Part shown: piece by piece, positions 53,562-60,700 of the stretch | How the letters are laid out: every line of letters begins with the position of its first letter | Position numbering within the stretch: the first letter of the stretch is position 1 | DNA from: an uncultured Campylobacter sp. | GTDB lineage: Bacteria; Campylobacterota; Campylobacteria; Campylobacterales; Campylobacteraceae | Reading direction: 5' to 3' | DNA length: 64,000 bases | Assembly (NCBI RefSeq): GCF_937921625.1 | Contig: NZ_CAKZTI010000036.1 | Span: 62,001-126,000, forward strand | Notes under the pieces: model-generated | Database searches by the model: none | Told to the model about the DNA's origin: nothing | Seen by the model: the letters and a program-made list of their open reading frames with translations, nothing else | Translations under genes and position numbers: made by a program

Positions 53562-54362
53562 ATGCAAATTCGTGCTTTTATTTTAGCGATCTTGTTTGCC
53601 GTATCGTTCGCAAAAGCGAACGATATAAAGCATCCATCGATGCCATGGCAACTGGAACCTATTTTATGGAAAATTCAAGATAAAAAAGTTGTAAGAAAAG
53701 CCCTCCACGAACCTATGATCCGGGGTGCAACTACCTTTAATGGCAAGAGTTTTTATTTTTTTACGATAGAAGATAATGCAACGCTCAAAAAAGAATACGA
53801 AGAGCATTTATCAAAAGAAAGAGACTTCTGCAACGACTTTTACGATGATCTGTTCGAATGGAAAAATATAAGCGTAATCAAGCCTCTGGTTTTTGATACG
53901 ACGGATTACAACAACCCAGTTTTAAAGAAAAATATGGGCGATTGCTGGTATATGGATATGAATAAAACGATTAAAGACGGCTTTAGCGGGCGCGGATTTA
54001 CATTGTATAAATTTGATAATAAGCTTTTGTATATTATGATTTATAAAACCACTCCTTATATATATCAGACGGATGATTTCGCAAATCTTGCTTACATTTT
54101 AGATCCCAAAGAGTGTAGTAAAATCACAAAAGATCCTCGTAGCAGGGTAAATTTGGAGATTCCAGGCAATATCATATATAAACCGCGTCTGTTTTATGCC
54201 GAACCGATACGTTATAAAGATATAGACTATCTACTTTTCATAGATTTCGACAATACGCACAGCGGTCAATTACTAAACGTCGCAATCAGGAAATTTAAAG
54301 ACGGTATTTTGCAAATGCCTGTTTGTAGCAATTCATACTTAAATACGAAGCTTTATCGATAG
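53562..54362 (+). CDS. Secreted protein of unknown function, intact paralogue
   Basis: A 266-residue protein with a signal peptide (MQIRAFILAILFAVSFAKA, cleavage before NDIK) and an AAGGAGCAAGGG ribosome-binding site. The mature protein contains a KKEYEEHLSKERDFCNDFYDD helix, paired cysteines (CND, MGDCWYM, PKECSK, PVCSNSYL) and alternating beta segments. No family recognised. A degraded paralogue follows 8 bp later; their middle parts are almost identical in DNA, whereas both ends differ. Confidence 0.7.
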   Translation: MQIRAFILAILFAVSFAKANDIKHPSMPWQLEPILWKIQDKKVVRKALHEPMIRGATTFNGKSFYFFTIEDNATLKKEYEEHLSKERDFCNDFYDDLFEWKNISVIKPLVFDTTDYNNPVLKKNMGDCWYMDMNKTIKDGFSGRGFTLYKFDNKLLYIMIYKTTPYIYQTDDFANLAYILDPKECSKITKDPRSRVNLEIPGNIIYKPRLFYAEPIRYKDIDYLLFIDFDNTHSGQLLNVAIRKFKDGILQMPVCSNSYLNTKLYR

Positions 54363-54370
54363 GAGCGGAT

Positions 54371-55181
54371 ATGTGGGTTCATATTTTCATCTTAATGATC
54401 GCATTCGTACTATTTGCGAATGCAAACGATGTAAGCGATACGGAAATTCCTTTTGATTTAAAAATAGCTTTATGGAAAGCTAATGATAGGAAAGTAGTAA
54501 GAAGCAATCCTTCCGGTATGGTAGAAGGAGAAACCACTTTCAACGGAAAAACCGTTAGCTTTTGGCAAATAGATAGAAATACAACGCTCAAAAAAGAATA
54601 TGAAGAGCATTTATCAAAAGAAAGAGACTTCTGCAACGACTTTTACGATGATCTGTTCGAATGGAAAAATATAAGCGTAATCAAGCCTCTGGTTTTTGAT
54701 ACGACGGATTACAATGACCCCGTTTTAAAGAAAAATATGGGCGATTGCTGGTATATGGATATGAATACAACGATTAGAGACGGCTTTACGGGGAGAGGAT
54801 TTACGTTATATAAATTTGATAATAAGCTTTTGTATATTATGACGTATAGAGAAGATTTTCGGCAATACGAGATGTCTTTTGCAAATTTTTATGTATATTC
54901 TAGATCCGCAAGAGTGCAGTAAAATTATAAAAGACCCCTCATACGATTCATATTATAGCAGGATAGATTTTGAGGATTATCGAAACAAGATCGCAGGAGA
55001 TACTCTGATTTATTTCGGACCGATAAAATATAAGAGCGAAGATTATCTACTTTTTATCGATTCCGTAAATTTAATAAACGGTCTTAAAGCGGTTTTTATT
55101 AAAATTAGCAAATTTAAAGACAAAGTTTCGCAAACATCCGTTTGTAGAAATTTGTATTTAAATACGAAAATTTACCATTAA
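54371..55181 (+). pseudogene. Second copy of the secreted protein, disrupted by a frameshift
   Basis: Signal peptide MWVHIFILMIAFVLFANA, then the same KKEYEEHLSK core. The first frame ends at 54922 after SFANFYVYSRSARVQ. The second frame from about 54879 continues the paralogue's sequence (YILDPQECSKIIKDP) through to LNTKIYH at 55181. The shift falls in a T5 tract at 54886-54890, where one T fewer would rejoin the frames. Could be a true pseudogene, phase-variable by slippage, or a base-call error. Confidence 0.75.
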
Positions 55182-55191
55182 CGAGTAAAAC

Positions 55192-55329
55192 ATGCAATGC
55201 ATTCAGTTGCCGTTGATAACTTTAAGTATGTAAAATTTTGGTTGGGAAATTGCGGCGAATTTACCCTAAAAGATCCTTTTATCGCTACGGTTTTGGGCCG
55301 CTTATTTTTGCTTCCATATCTGCGTTTTT
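55192..55329 (+). pseudogene. Remnant of the 52828 membrane-protein gene
   Basis: An ATG-started stretch reads VAVDNFKYVKFWLGN-CGEFTLKDPFI, matching the C-terminus of the 52828 product (IDNFEYATFWLGD-HGEFTLKDPYI), then runs on into unrelated sequence to a stop. The DNA match GAATTTACCCTAAAAGATCC is exact. Only the last tenth or so of the ancestral gene is left. Confidence 0.75.
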
Positions 55330-55395
55330 AAAATTTTGTTTGGATTTTACGCCGCTGCACATATCCTTTGCTCGCCCTTTTTCGATATACAGCGC

Positions 55396-56046
55396 CTACT
55401 CCTCGCTTCCCTCCGTTCGCACGATCAAGCTTTTTGGAAGGCGAAATTTCTCGATTATCTCGCACTCCTTGGCGCGCATCTGCCCGTTGTCGCTCTCGTG
55501 ATCAAAGCCTAACACATGCAGCAAGCCGTGCGTAAAAAGCAGCGCCGTCTCGTCATCCCTGCCGTGCCCCAGCTGCGCGGCTTTCAGCTCTACGAGGTCT
55601 AAATTTATCACAACCGAGCCGAGCAGCACGGGAGCGAAATTTCCGCCGTTAAAATTCCAATTTTTTAAATTTTTATCGTTAGAATTTTCGCTCTCGGAAT
55701 TTTTGGTATTAAAATTTTCGCTGGCGGAATTCGCAGCATTAGAATTTTCGCTCGCAAAATTCGCGGCGCCTGTATTTTCACTAGCGGAATTCGCAGCGTT
55801 TAGAATTTTGGCGCCGCTGTTTTCATGCGCGGAATTCTCCTCGCTCAAATCCTCGCCGAAGCCCGCAAACGCTGCAGGATCGAGTGGAAAGCTCAGCACG
55901 TCGGTCGTCTTATCGATGCCGCGCGTTTGCGCGTTTAGCTGCCGCATCTCCTCGCCGCGCACGAAAATTAGCTCGACGCTCCCTCCGCCCAGCTCCGCCG
56001 CGATAGCGTCCAAAATTTCGGGATAGGGCTGTTCGCAAAGTATCAT
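55396..56046 (-). CDS. ybeY: Endoribonuclease YbeY with a low-complexity insertion
   Basis: A 216-residue single-strand RNase for 16S rRNA 3'-end maturation and ribosome quality control. The zinc site is His173-x3-His177-x5-His183 in HGLLHVLGFDHE, and DKTTDVLSFP (45-54) is intact. Usual length is about 140-160. The surplus, residues 67-137, is an Ala/Ser/Glu/Asn-rich repeat (SENSNAANSASEN type) in the loop after the SFPL strand. The gene converges on the duplicated locus and diverges from queC. Confidence 0.92.
   Translation of the reverse strand: MILCEQPYPEILDAIAAELGGGSVELIFVRGEEMRQLNAQTRGIDKTTDVLSFPLDPAAFAGFGEDLSEENSAHENSGAKILNAANSASENTGAANFASENSNAANSASENFNTKNSESENSNDKNLKNWNFNGGNFAPVLLGSVVINLDLVELKAAQLGHGRDDETALLFTHGLLHVLGFDHESDNGQMRAKECEIIEKFRLPKSLIVRTEGSEE
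55636..55848 (-). repeat. RAATTY-rich insertion in ybeY
   Basis: Twelve RAATTY words occur between 55636 and 55837, about one per 17 bp, the highest density in the window. A roughly 30-bp phrase (GCGGAATTCGCAGC then TTAGAATTTT) repeats imperfectly. Confidence 0.85.
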
Positions 56047-56073
56047 TTTTACCGCCTTTTTATAAAATTTTCG

Positions 56074-56079
56074 TATAAT
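56074..56079 (+). promoter_or_regulatory. Likely -10 box for queC
   Basis: TATAAT 21 bp upstream of the queC ATG, followed by AAAAAAAGGACG. Confidence 0.5.
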
Positions 56080-56100
56080 TTTAGCAAAAAAAGGACGAAA

Positions 56101-57261
56101 ATGAGAGCTTTATGCGTGATCAGCGGCGGCATGGACAGCGCGACCTGCGCCTATATTGCGAGGCGCGAAGGTTACGAGATCGTGGCGCTGCACTTTGACT
56201 ACGATCAGCGCACGATGGGCAAGGAGCGTGAGTGCTTCGGTAAAATTTGCGACGATTTGGGGGTCGCAAAAAGGCTGATTTTAGACGCTCGCTTCATCGC
56301 GCAGATCGGCGGTAGCGCCCTTACGGACGGCACTTTGCCGATCAGGAAGGGCGCGGCGGAGCTTTGTGGCGCGGCAAATTTTACCGGCGCCGAGATTGAC
56401 AGTGCGGCAAATTCCAAGAGCGCTCGCCTAGACGGGCAAAATTCTATCGCGGCAAATTCTATTAATGCCGAGACTGGCGGGCAAAATTTTGCTGCGTCAA
56501 ATTTCTCGACGAGCTCCGCGGATGCTACGCTCGGTGCAGATTCGGCGCGGAGCAGCTGTACGCAGAGCGGTGAAATTTTAATGCAAGACGCTGAAATTTT
56601 ACTAGAGGGCGATGAGCTTTCGCTGCAAGACATTAAAATTTTAGCCTGCGACGATAAAATTTTATCGCAGGGCAGCGAAATTCTGGTTCAAGAAGGTGAA
56701 ATTTCACTTCAAAGCGGAGCCGAGCCGCAGCAGGGCGATAAAATTCCACTTAAGCACGCAGAGGGTGAAATTTTACCTCAAAGCCAAAACAATCAAATTT
56801 CATCGCCAAGCCGAAGCGATAAAATTCCGCTGCCAGGCGGCGAGAGCGCGTTTTCAGATCTGCCGAGCACCTACGTGCCGTTTCGCAACGGCGTGTTTTT
56901 GAGCATCGCCGCCGCGCTCGCCGAGAAGGAGCGCTGCGACGCGATCTTCATCGGCGTGGTGCAGGAGGACAGCAGCGGCTATCCCGACTGCAGCGCGGAG
57001 TTCATCGGCGCATTTGAGCGAGCGCTCGATCTGGGCACGAGCCGCGACTTTCATCCGCGCATCAAAACCCCGCTCGTGCACCTTAGCAAGGCGCAGATCG
57101 TCTCGCTGGCGCTTGAAATCGGCGTGCCGTTAGAGCTTACGTGGAGCTGCTACGAGCGCGAGGATGCTGCGTGCGGGCTTTGCGACAGCTGCCTACTGCG
57201 GCTTAAAGGCTTTGCTGGCGCCGGCGCGAAGGATAAAATCCCCTATGCGATAGAAGTTTAG
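56101..57261 (+). CDS. queC: 7-cyano-7-deazaguanine synthase with a low-complexity insertion
   Basis: A 386-residue enzyme of queuosine synthesis converting CDG to preQ0 with ATP and ammonia. PP-loop SGGMDS (8-13), the SALTDGTLP block and the zinc set Cys350, Cys358, Cys361, Cys364 (SCYEREDAACGLCDSC) are present. Homologues are about 220-230 residues. The excess, residues 83-252, lies between ALTDGTLPI and LPSTYVPFRN, an exposed loop in QueC. It begins Asn/Ser/Ala-rich and then switches to EIL/KIL-type repeats. All catalytic blocks are intact. Confidence 0.93.
   Translation: MRALCVISGGMDSATCAYIARREGYEIVALHFDYDQRTMGKERECFGKICDDLGVAKRLILDARFIAQIGGSALTDGTLPIRKGAAELCGAANFTGAEIDSAANSKSARLDGQNSIAANSINAETGGQNFAASNFSTSSADATLGADSARSSCTQSGEILMQDAEILLEGDELSLQDIKILACDDKILSQGSEILVQEGEISLQSGAEPQQGDKIPLKHAEGEILPQSQNNQISSPSRSDKIPLPGGESAFSDLPSTYVPFRNGVFLSIAAALAEKERCDAIFIGVVQEDSSGYPDCSAEFIGAFERALDLGTSRDFHPRIKTPLVHLSKAQIVSLALEIGVPLELTWSCYEREDAACGLCDSCLLRLKGFAGAGAKDKIPYAIEV
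56347..56856 (+). repeat. RAATTY-rich insertion in queC, read in two frames
   Basis: I count 16 RAATTY words from 56375 to 56830. In the first half they are read as xAA-ATT/AAT-TCT giving Asn-Ser and Asn-Phe; in the second half as GAA-ATT-TTA or AAA-ATT-TTA giving Glu-Ile-Leu and Lys-Ile-Leu. The DNA word is conserved while the peptide is not. Confidence 0.85.
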
Positions 57262-57584
57262 GTACGCCGCGGCGAAATTTAATCGCGCCGCGGCAAAATT
57301 TACCGAGCCCGCGTAGCGTGTAATCCGCGTAGCGTTTAAATTTGAAATACTGCATGGTTTGCGGCAGGATTTAAACGCGCTGCGGCCTGCACTTTGGCGC
57401 GCGCCGAGCTGTGGCTGTAAATTTAAACTGCGCTTCGGAATTTGAAAAATTTTAATGCGAGCGTTGCATGCGGTTTGAGGCGAAAATCAATTATAAATTT
57501 AACCCTACGATATATTTATTAGCGCATAGGCGGATATAAACATATCGTAGTATAATCCGAGAATTAAATTTTAAGGAGGAGAGA
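57262..57584. other. Non-coding spacer upstream of the immunity-like genes
   Basis: About 320 bp of GCGAAATTTAATCGCGCC-like phrases and AT-rich sequence; no gene seen. Its 3' end carries the promoter and Shine-Dalgarno of the next gene. Confidence 0.55.
57551..57556 (+). promoter_or_regulatory. Likely -10 box for the immunity-like genes
   Basis: TATAAT 28 bp before the ATG at 57585, with AAGGAGGAGAG as ribosome-binding site. Confidence 0.55.
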
Positions 57585-58031
57585 ATGGCGTTTGAAAATG
57601 CTATCATCACTAAAAAGGATGATGAAAAGTACGGGTTGAGTAAAATTTTTTATCAATATAGTCCGTATTATGAAGAACTACCTAGAAATTTTGTTGTTGA
57701 TAGACAAAAAGATATTTGGTTTCTTTTAATTAAAAGACTACCAAATGAAGGGTATGATTATGGTTATGGGAGCAAAAAGCTATGGAGGCTTTATATTCAA
57801 GGAAATAATTTAGATATTCTTTTGGACTACGAATATGATCAAGAAGTGGATGGACGCAAATTTCAAAGGGTGTGGAAAATTATCGAGGTGAATGTTATAA
57901 ATTCTATTATTCCAGATAATGAAGTTATTAAAATATTGAGAGATATTTTGATTGATTTTAAATTTAGACCAGGCTGGGAGGGTAAGGATGATTTTAGTGT
58001 AGCATTAATAGATGTAAGAAAGGAAAAATAA
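57585..58031 (+). CDS. Immunity-like protein, paralogue 1
   Basis: A 148-residue acidic cytoplasmic protein with no signal or membrane segment. It shares with the two genes downstream the start xAFxxxxIxKxDxxKY, the block VDRQKDIWF and an L-x-I-x-Y-E-Y-D region, so it is a more distant paralogue. Small, acidic, AT-rich tandem paralogues next to fragments of other coding sequence are typical of immunity genes in polymorphic-toxin loci, but no toxin is intact here. I do not recognise the exact family. Confidence 0.6.
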   Translation: MAFENAIITKKDDEKYGLSKIFYQYSPYYEELPRNFVVDRQKDIWFLLIKRLPNEGYDYGYGSKKLWRLYIQGNNLDILLDYEYDQEVDGRKFQRVWKIIEVNVINSIIPDNEVIKILRDILIDFKFRPGWEGKDDFSVALIDVRKEK

Positions 58032-58032
58032 A

Positions 58033-58515
58033 GTGGCGTTTGTAGCAGAATATATTTCGAAAGAGGACTTAAAGAAATATGATATTATAAATCGTGTAGA
58101 TCAGTGCTTGGCAAAATATCATTATGATTCACAGGAGCCCAATGAAATAAAGTGGTTGAACTGGGTCATCGACAGGCAAAGAGATATTTGGCTTATCTTT
58201 GTTTGTAGCCCACATCTACCGGATCCAAGAGACGGATATACTGGAGAGGAGATTTGGCTGCTTTATTATAAAGGTAGAGAAATCGAGCTTGATATAAGGC
58301 GAATTTATGATGAGACAACGAGTAAATATTTCACGGAAAATCCATTTAAGGTCAAATATAAATTCCAAAGCGTAAATTCTGACATTGGAGATATTTCGAT
58401 AGACGAGCTTTATAAAATTTTAAATGAAGCCTTATCCGAGTATGGTAGTGGCGGTATTGAAAATAGGGAATATGTTCCAAAAGAACACGAAGTCGTAACT
58501 TTTCTGCACGATTAA
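58033..58515 (+). CDS. Immunity-like protein, paralogue 2
   Basis: A 160-residue acidic protein starting at GTG one base after the previous stop. It contains WVIDRQRDIWLIFVC, LPDPRDGYTGEEIWLLYYKG, ELDIRRIYDETTSK, and ends VPKEHEVVTFLHD. It is close to the protein at 58753, and the two share long identical DNA at the 3' end. Probably an immunity or similar accessory protein; function not shown by sequence. Confidence 0.65.
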   Translation: MAFVAEYISKEDLKKYDIINRVDQCLAKYHYDSQEPNEIKWLNWVIDRQRDIWLIFVCSPHLPDPRDGYTGEEIWLLYYKGREIELDIRRIYDETTSKYFTENPFKVKYKFQSVNSDIGDISIDELYKILNEALSEYGSGGIENREYVPKEHEVVTFLHD

Positions 58516-58736
58516 GAAAGTGCAAAAAATGACAAGCCAACAAAGCTGATCAAATTTTAGCAGATATTGCAAATGGTAAAGATATGCGCACCAGTAGCGG
58601 CGCCAAGGTAACCGCTGAAAATTTTGAGAAATTTTTTCTAAACGATATGGTTGGGAGACTAGGCATTAAAAGCGAAGGCGATATCTACGAGCATATAAGC
58701 GAATATAAATATGTCGTAGATATAATTAAATATTAA
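58516..58736 (+). pseudogene. Fragment of a toxin-like C-terminus, frameshifted
   Basis: After the stop of paralogue 2 the sequence reads AKNDKPTKLIKF and stops; in the next frame it continues QILADIANGKDMRTSSGAKV...VGRLGIKSEGDIYEHISEYKY to a stop at 58734-58736. The second cassette downstream has the corresponding K-N-D-K-L-T-K-S-I-K-I-L-A-D-I-A-N-G-K-D-M-R in one frame; one A is missing here (near 58551-58554). No start codon or ribosome-binding site, so it looks like an orphan fragment. Confidence 0.6.
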
Positions 58737-58752
58737 ATTTAAGGAGTAGAAA

Positions 58753-59235
58753 GTGGCGTTCGTTGCGGAATATATTTCGAAAGAGGATATTGAGAAATAT
58801 GGCGTTATTGACATAGTAAATAGCTCCAGGGCAAATTTTGGTGAACTTCCATTGGGCGATCAACGTATAGAGCAGCTTGATTGGGTCATCGATAGGCAGA
58901 GGGATATTTGGTTTATCTTTGTGTGTGATCCGCACCTACCGGATCCGCGAGATGGATTTACGGGTGAGGAGATTTATATTTTATGTTATAAGGGCAATGT
59001 TATTGAGCTTGATATAAGGCGAATTTATGACGAAACCACAAGTAAAATGCTAATCGATAATCCGTTTTTTATAAAATATAAGCTGGAAAATATAAATTCT
59101 AGCACTTATGGAATTTCGTTAGATGAGCTCTATAAGGTGCTTAATGAAGCTTTGATAGAATATGGAGAAAGTGGTATACACGGTAGAAAGTTCTTGCCAA
59201 AAGAACACGAAGTCGTAACTTTTCTGCATGATTAA
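58753..59235 (+). CDS. Immunity-like protein, paralogue 3
   Basis: A 160-residue GTG-start protein with AAGGAGTAG ribosome-binding site, paralogous to the 58033 product over its whole length (WVIDRQRDIWFIFVC, LPDPRDGFTGEEIYILCYKG, ELDIRRIYDETTSK, LPKEHEVVTFLHD). The middle of the N-terminal region differs most, as expected if the partner-binding part diverges. Function is inferred only from arrangement. Confidence 0.65.
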   Translation: MAFVAEYISKEDIEKYGVIDIVNSSRANFGELPLGDQRIEQLDWVIDRQRDIWFIFVCDPHLPDPRDGFTGEEIYILCYKGNVIELDIRRIYDETTSKMLIDNPFFIKYKLENINSSTYGISLDELYKVLNEALIEYGESGIHGRKFLPKEHEVVTFLHD

Positions 59236-59381
59236 GAAAGGATAAAAACGATAAACTAACAAAGTCGATCAAAATTTTAGCAGATATTGCAAACGGCAAG
59301 GACATGCGCAGCGGCACCGATGGCGGTGCGAGTACAAAAAATTTAGCAAAACGCGGCGCGAGCCTGAAACGCGATATGTAA
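59236..59381 (+). pseudogene. Second toxin-like fragment after paralogue 3
   Basis: Reads KNDKLTKSIKILADIANGKD then MRSGTDGGASTKNLAKRGAS and stops at 59379-59381. It has no start of its own and matches the fragment at 58516 for the first ~20 residues, then differs. It directly abuts the end of tsaD on the other strand. Confidence 0.6.
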
Positions 59382-59392
59382 ATTTTAAAATT

Positions 59393-60400
59393 TTACTCAA
59401 ATGCCGAGCGTAGATTTAGATGCGGGATGATCTCAAGCTCTGTGGGTGCGACAAAATCCTTTTTACGCAGCTTTTCTATCGCCGCGCGCGCGATCATAGC
59501 GGCGTTGTCGGAGCAAAATTTCATCGGCGCGAAAAGTATCTCGCAGCCCGCCCGCTCGCACAAATCAGTCAAAAGCCCGCGCAGATGTAGGTTCGCGCTC
59601 GCTCCGCCCACGACGCCGAAGCGCGCAAAGCGCCGCAGCTCAAAGATCCGCTGCAATTTATCCAGTATGTGCGCGCACGCCGCGTCCTCAAAGCAGCGCG
59701 CCAGATCGCGCATCGCCCGCTCATCTAGCTCGTCCGCCTCTTTTAGCTTCTCTATTTGCACGCGCACGGCGTTTTTAAGCCCAGAAAAGCTATACTCCAG
59801 CCGCCTGTCGCCCTTTAGCGGCACGGGCAGCTCAAACTTCGGCTCGCCGCCTTTTGCAAGCTCCTCGATGAGTGCGCCGCCCGGGTAGCCGAGGCCTAGC
59901 ATCTTTGCGACCTTATCGAAGCTCTCGCCGAAGCTGTCGTCGCCCGTGGTCGCTAAAATTTCGATACCCCCCGCAGCGTCGATATCCAAAACCATCGTAT
60001 GTCCGCCGCTAACAAGCAAAACGCCCATCGGAAATCGCGCCTCGCTGCCTAAAAACAGCGAGTAAACGTGGCCTATGAGATGATTTACGCCGATGAGCGG
60101 CAGATTTAGCGCGAGCGCGAGCGCTTTTGCCATATTCACGCCGCCGATCAGGCTCACGCTAAGCCCCGGGGCATTGGTCGCTGCGACGGCGCTAAGCTCG
60201 CTAAAATAGGGCTTTGCGCGCTGTAAAATCCGCGGTAGCGCCTCCGTATGCAGCCTCGCGGCAAGCTCGGGCACGACGCCGCCGTATTTGGCGTGATCAG
60301 CCTCCTGACTTATTTTTTCGTAAAATTTCAGCTCGAAACTGCGCTCATCCATCACTGCGACCGAGCTGTCGTCGCAGCTGCTCTCAATAGCAAGTATCAC
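59393..60400 (-). CDS. tsaD: tRNA threonylcarbamoyladenosine synthase subunit
   Basis: A 335-residue ASKHA-fold enzyme transferring the threonylcarbamoyl group to A37 of ANN-decoding tRNAs, with TsaB and TsaE. The metal site HLIGH (His107, His111) is clear, along with the ATP-site pieces ESSCDDSSVA (6-15), VSGGHTM and the C-terminal CSDNAAMIA. Length is normal with no insertion. It ends 12 bp from the toxin-like fragment on the opposite strand. Confidence 0.94.
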   Translation of the reverse strand: MILAIESSCDDSSVAVMDERSFELKFYEKISQEADHAKYGGVVPELAARLHTEALPRILQRAKPYFSELSAVAATNAPGLSVSLIGGVNMAKALALALNLPLIGVNHLIGHVYSLFLGSEARFPMGVLLVSGGHTMVLDIDAAGGIEILATTGDDSFGESFDKVAKMLGLGYPGGALIEELAKGGEPKFELPVPLKGDRRLEYSFSGLKNAVRVQIEKLKEADELDERAMRDLARCFEDAACAHILDKLQRIFELRRFARFGVVGGASANLHLRGLLTDLCERAGCEILFAPMKFCSDNAAMIARAAIEKLRKKDFVAPTELEIIPHLNLRSAFE

Positions 60401-60700
60401 ACAAAATCCTTAAAATTTTTCGCTCATTATACTCAAAAATCGGCGCTATGGAATAGATGAAATTTTAAAATTTAAAGCGGCGCGATCTAAATTTTTGTCT
60501 TTGTCGCGACATACTCCCGCTCGCGGGGCTAAATTTTAAAATGTGCCGTTCGGCTCGGTCGCGGTTTGTATGCCGCGTCGGGTAAAATTTCAGATAGATG
60601 AAATTTTAGCAGTTTAAATTTAGCGAGCAAATTTAAAAAGGCCTTTGGATTTTAAAGCTCCAAAGGCCGTTGTGATTAAATTTAGCGGCAAATTTAAAGG
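60401..60700. other. Spacer between creD and tsaD
   Basis: About 300 bp without a gene. It carries the creD terminator at 60640-60668 and several AAATTTTAA-type words. Confidence 0.6.
60640..60668 (-). terminator. Rho-independent terminator of creD
   Basis: A perfect 10-bp stem, GGCCTTTGGA / TCCAAAGGCC, with a 9-nt loop, followed on the minus strand by TTTTTAAATTT. It lies 32 bp past the creD stop. Confidence 0.88.

Noticed and set aside
56560..56840. Possible tandem repeat or CRISPR-like periodicity in queC
   Set aside because: Units vary in length and sequence and are translated in frame with QueC; no constant repeat with unique spacers.
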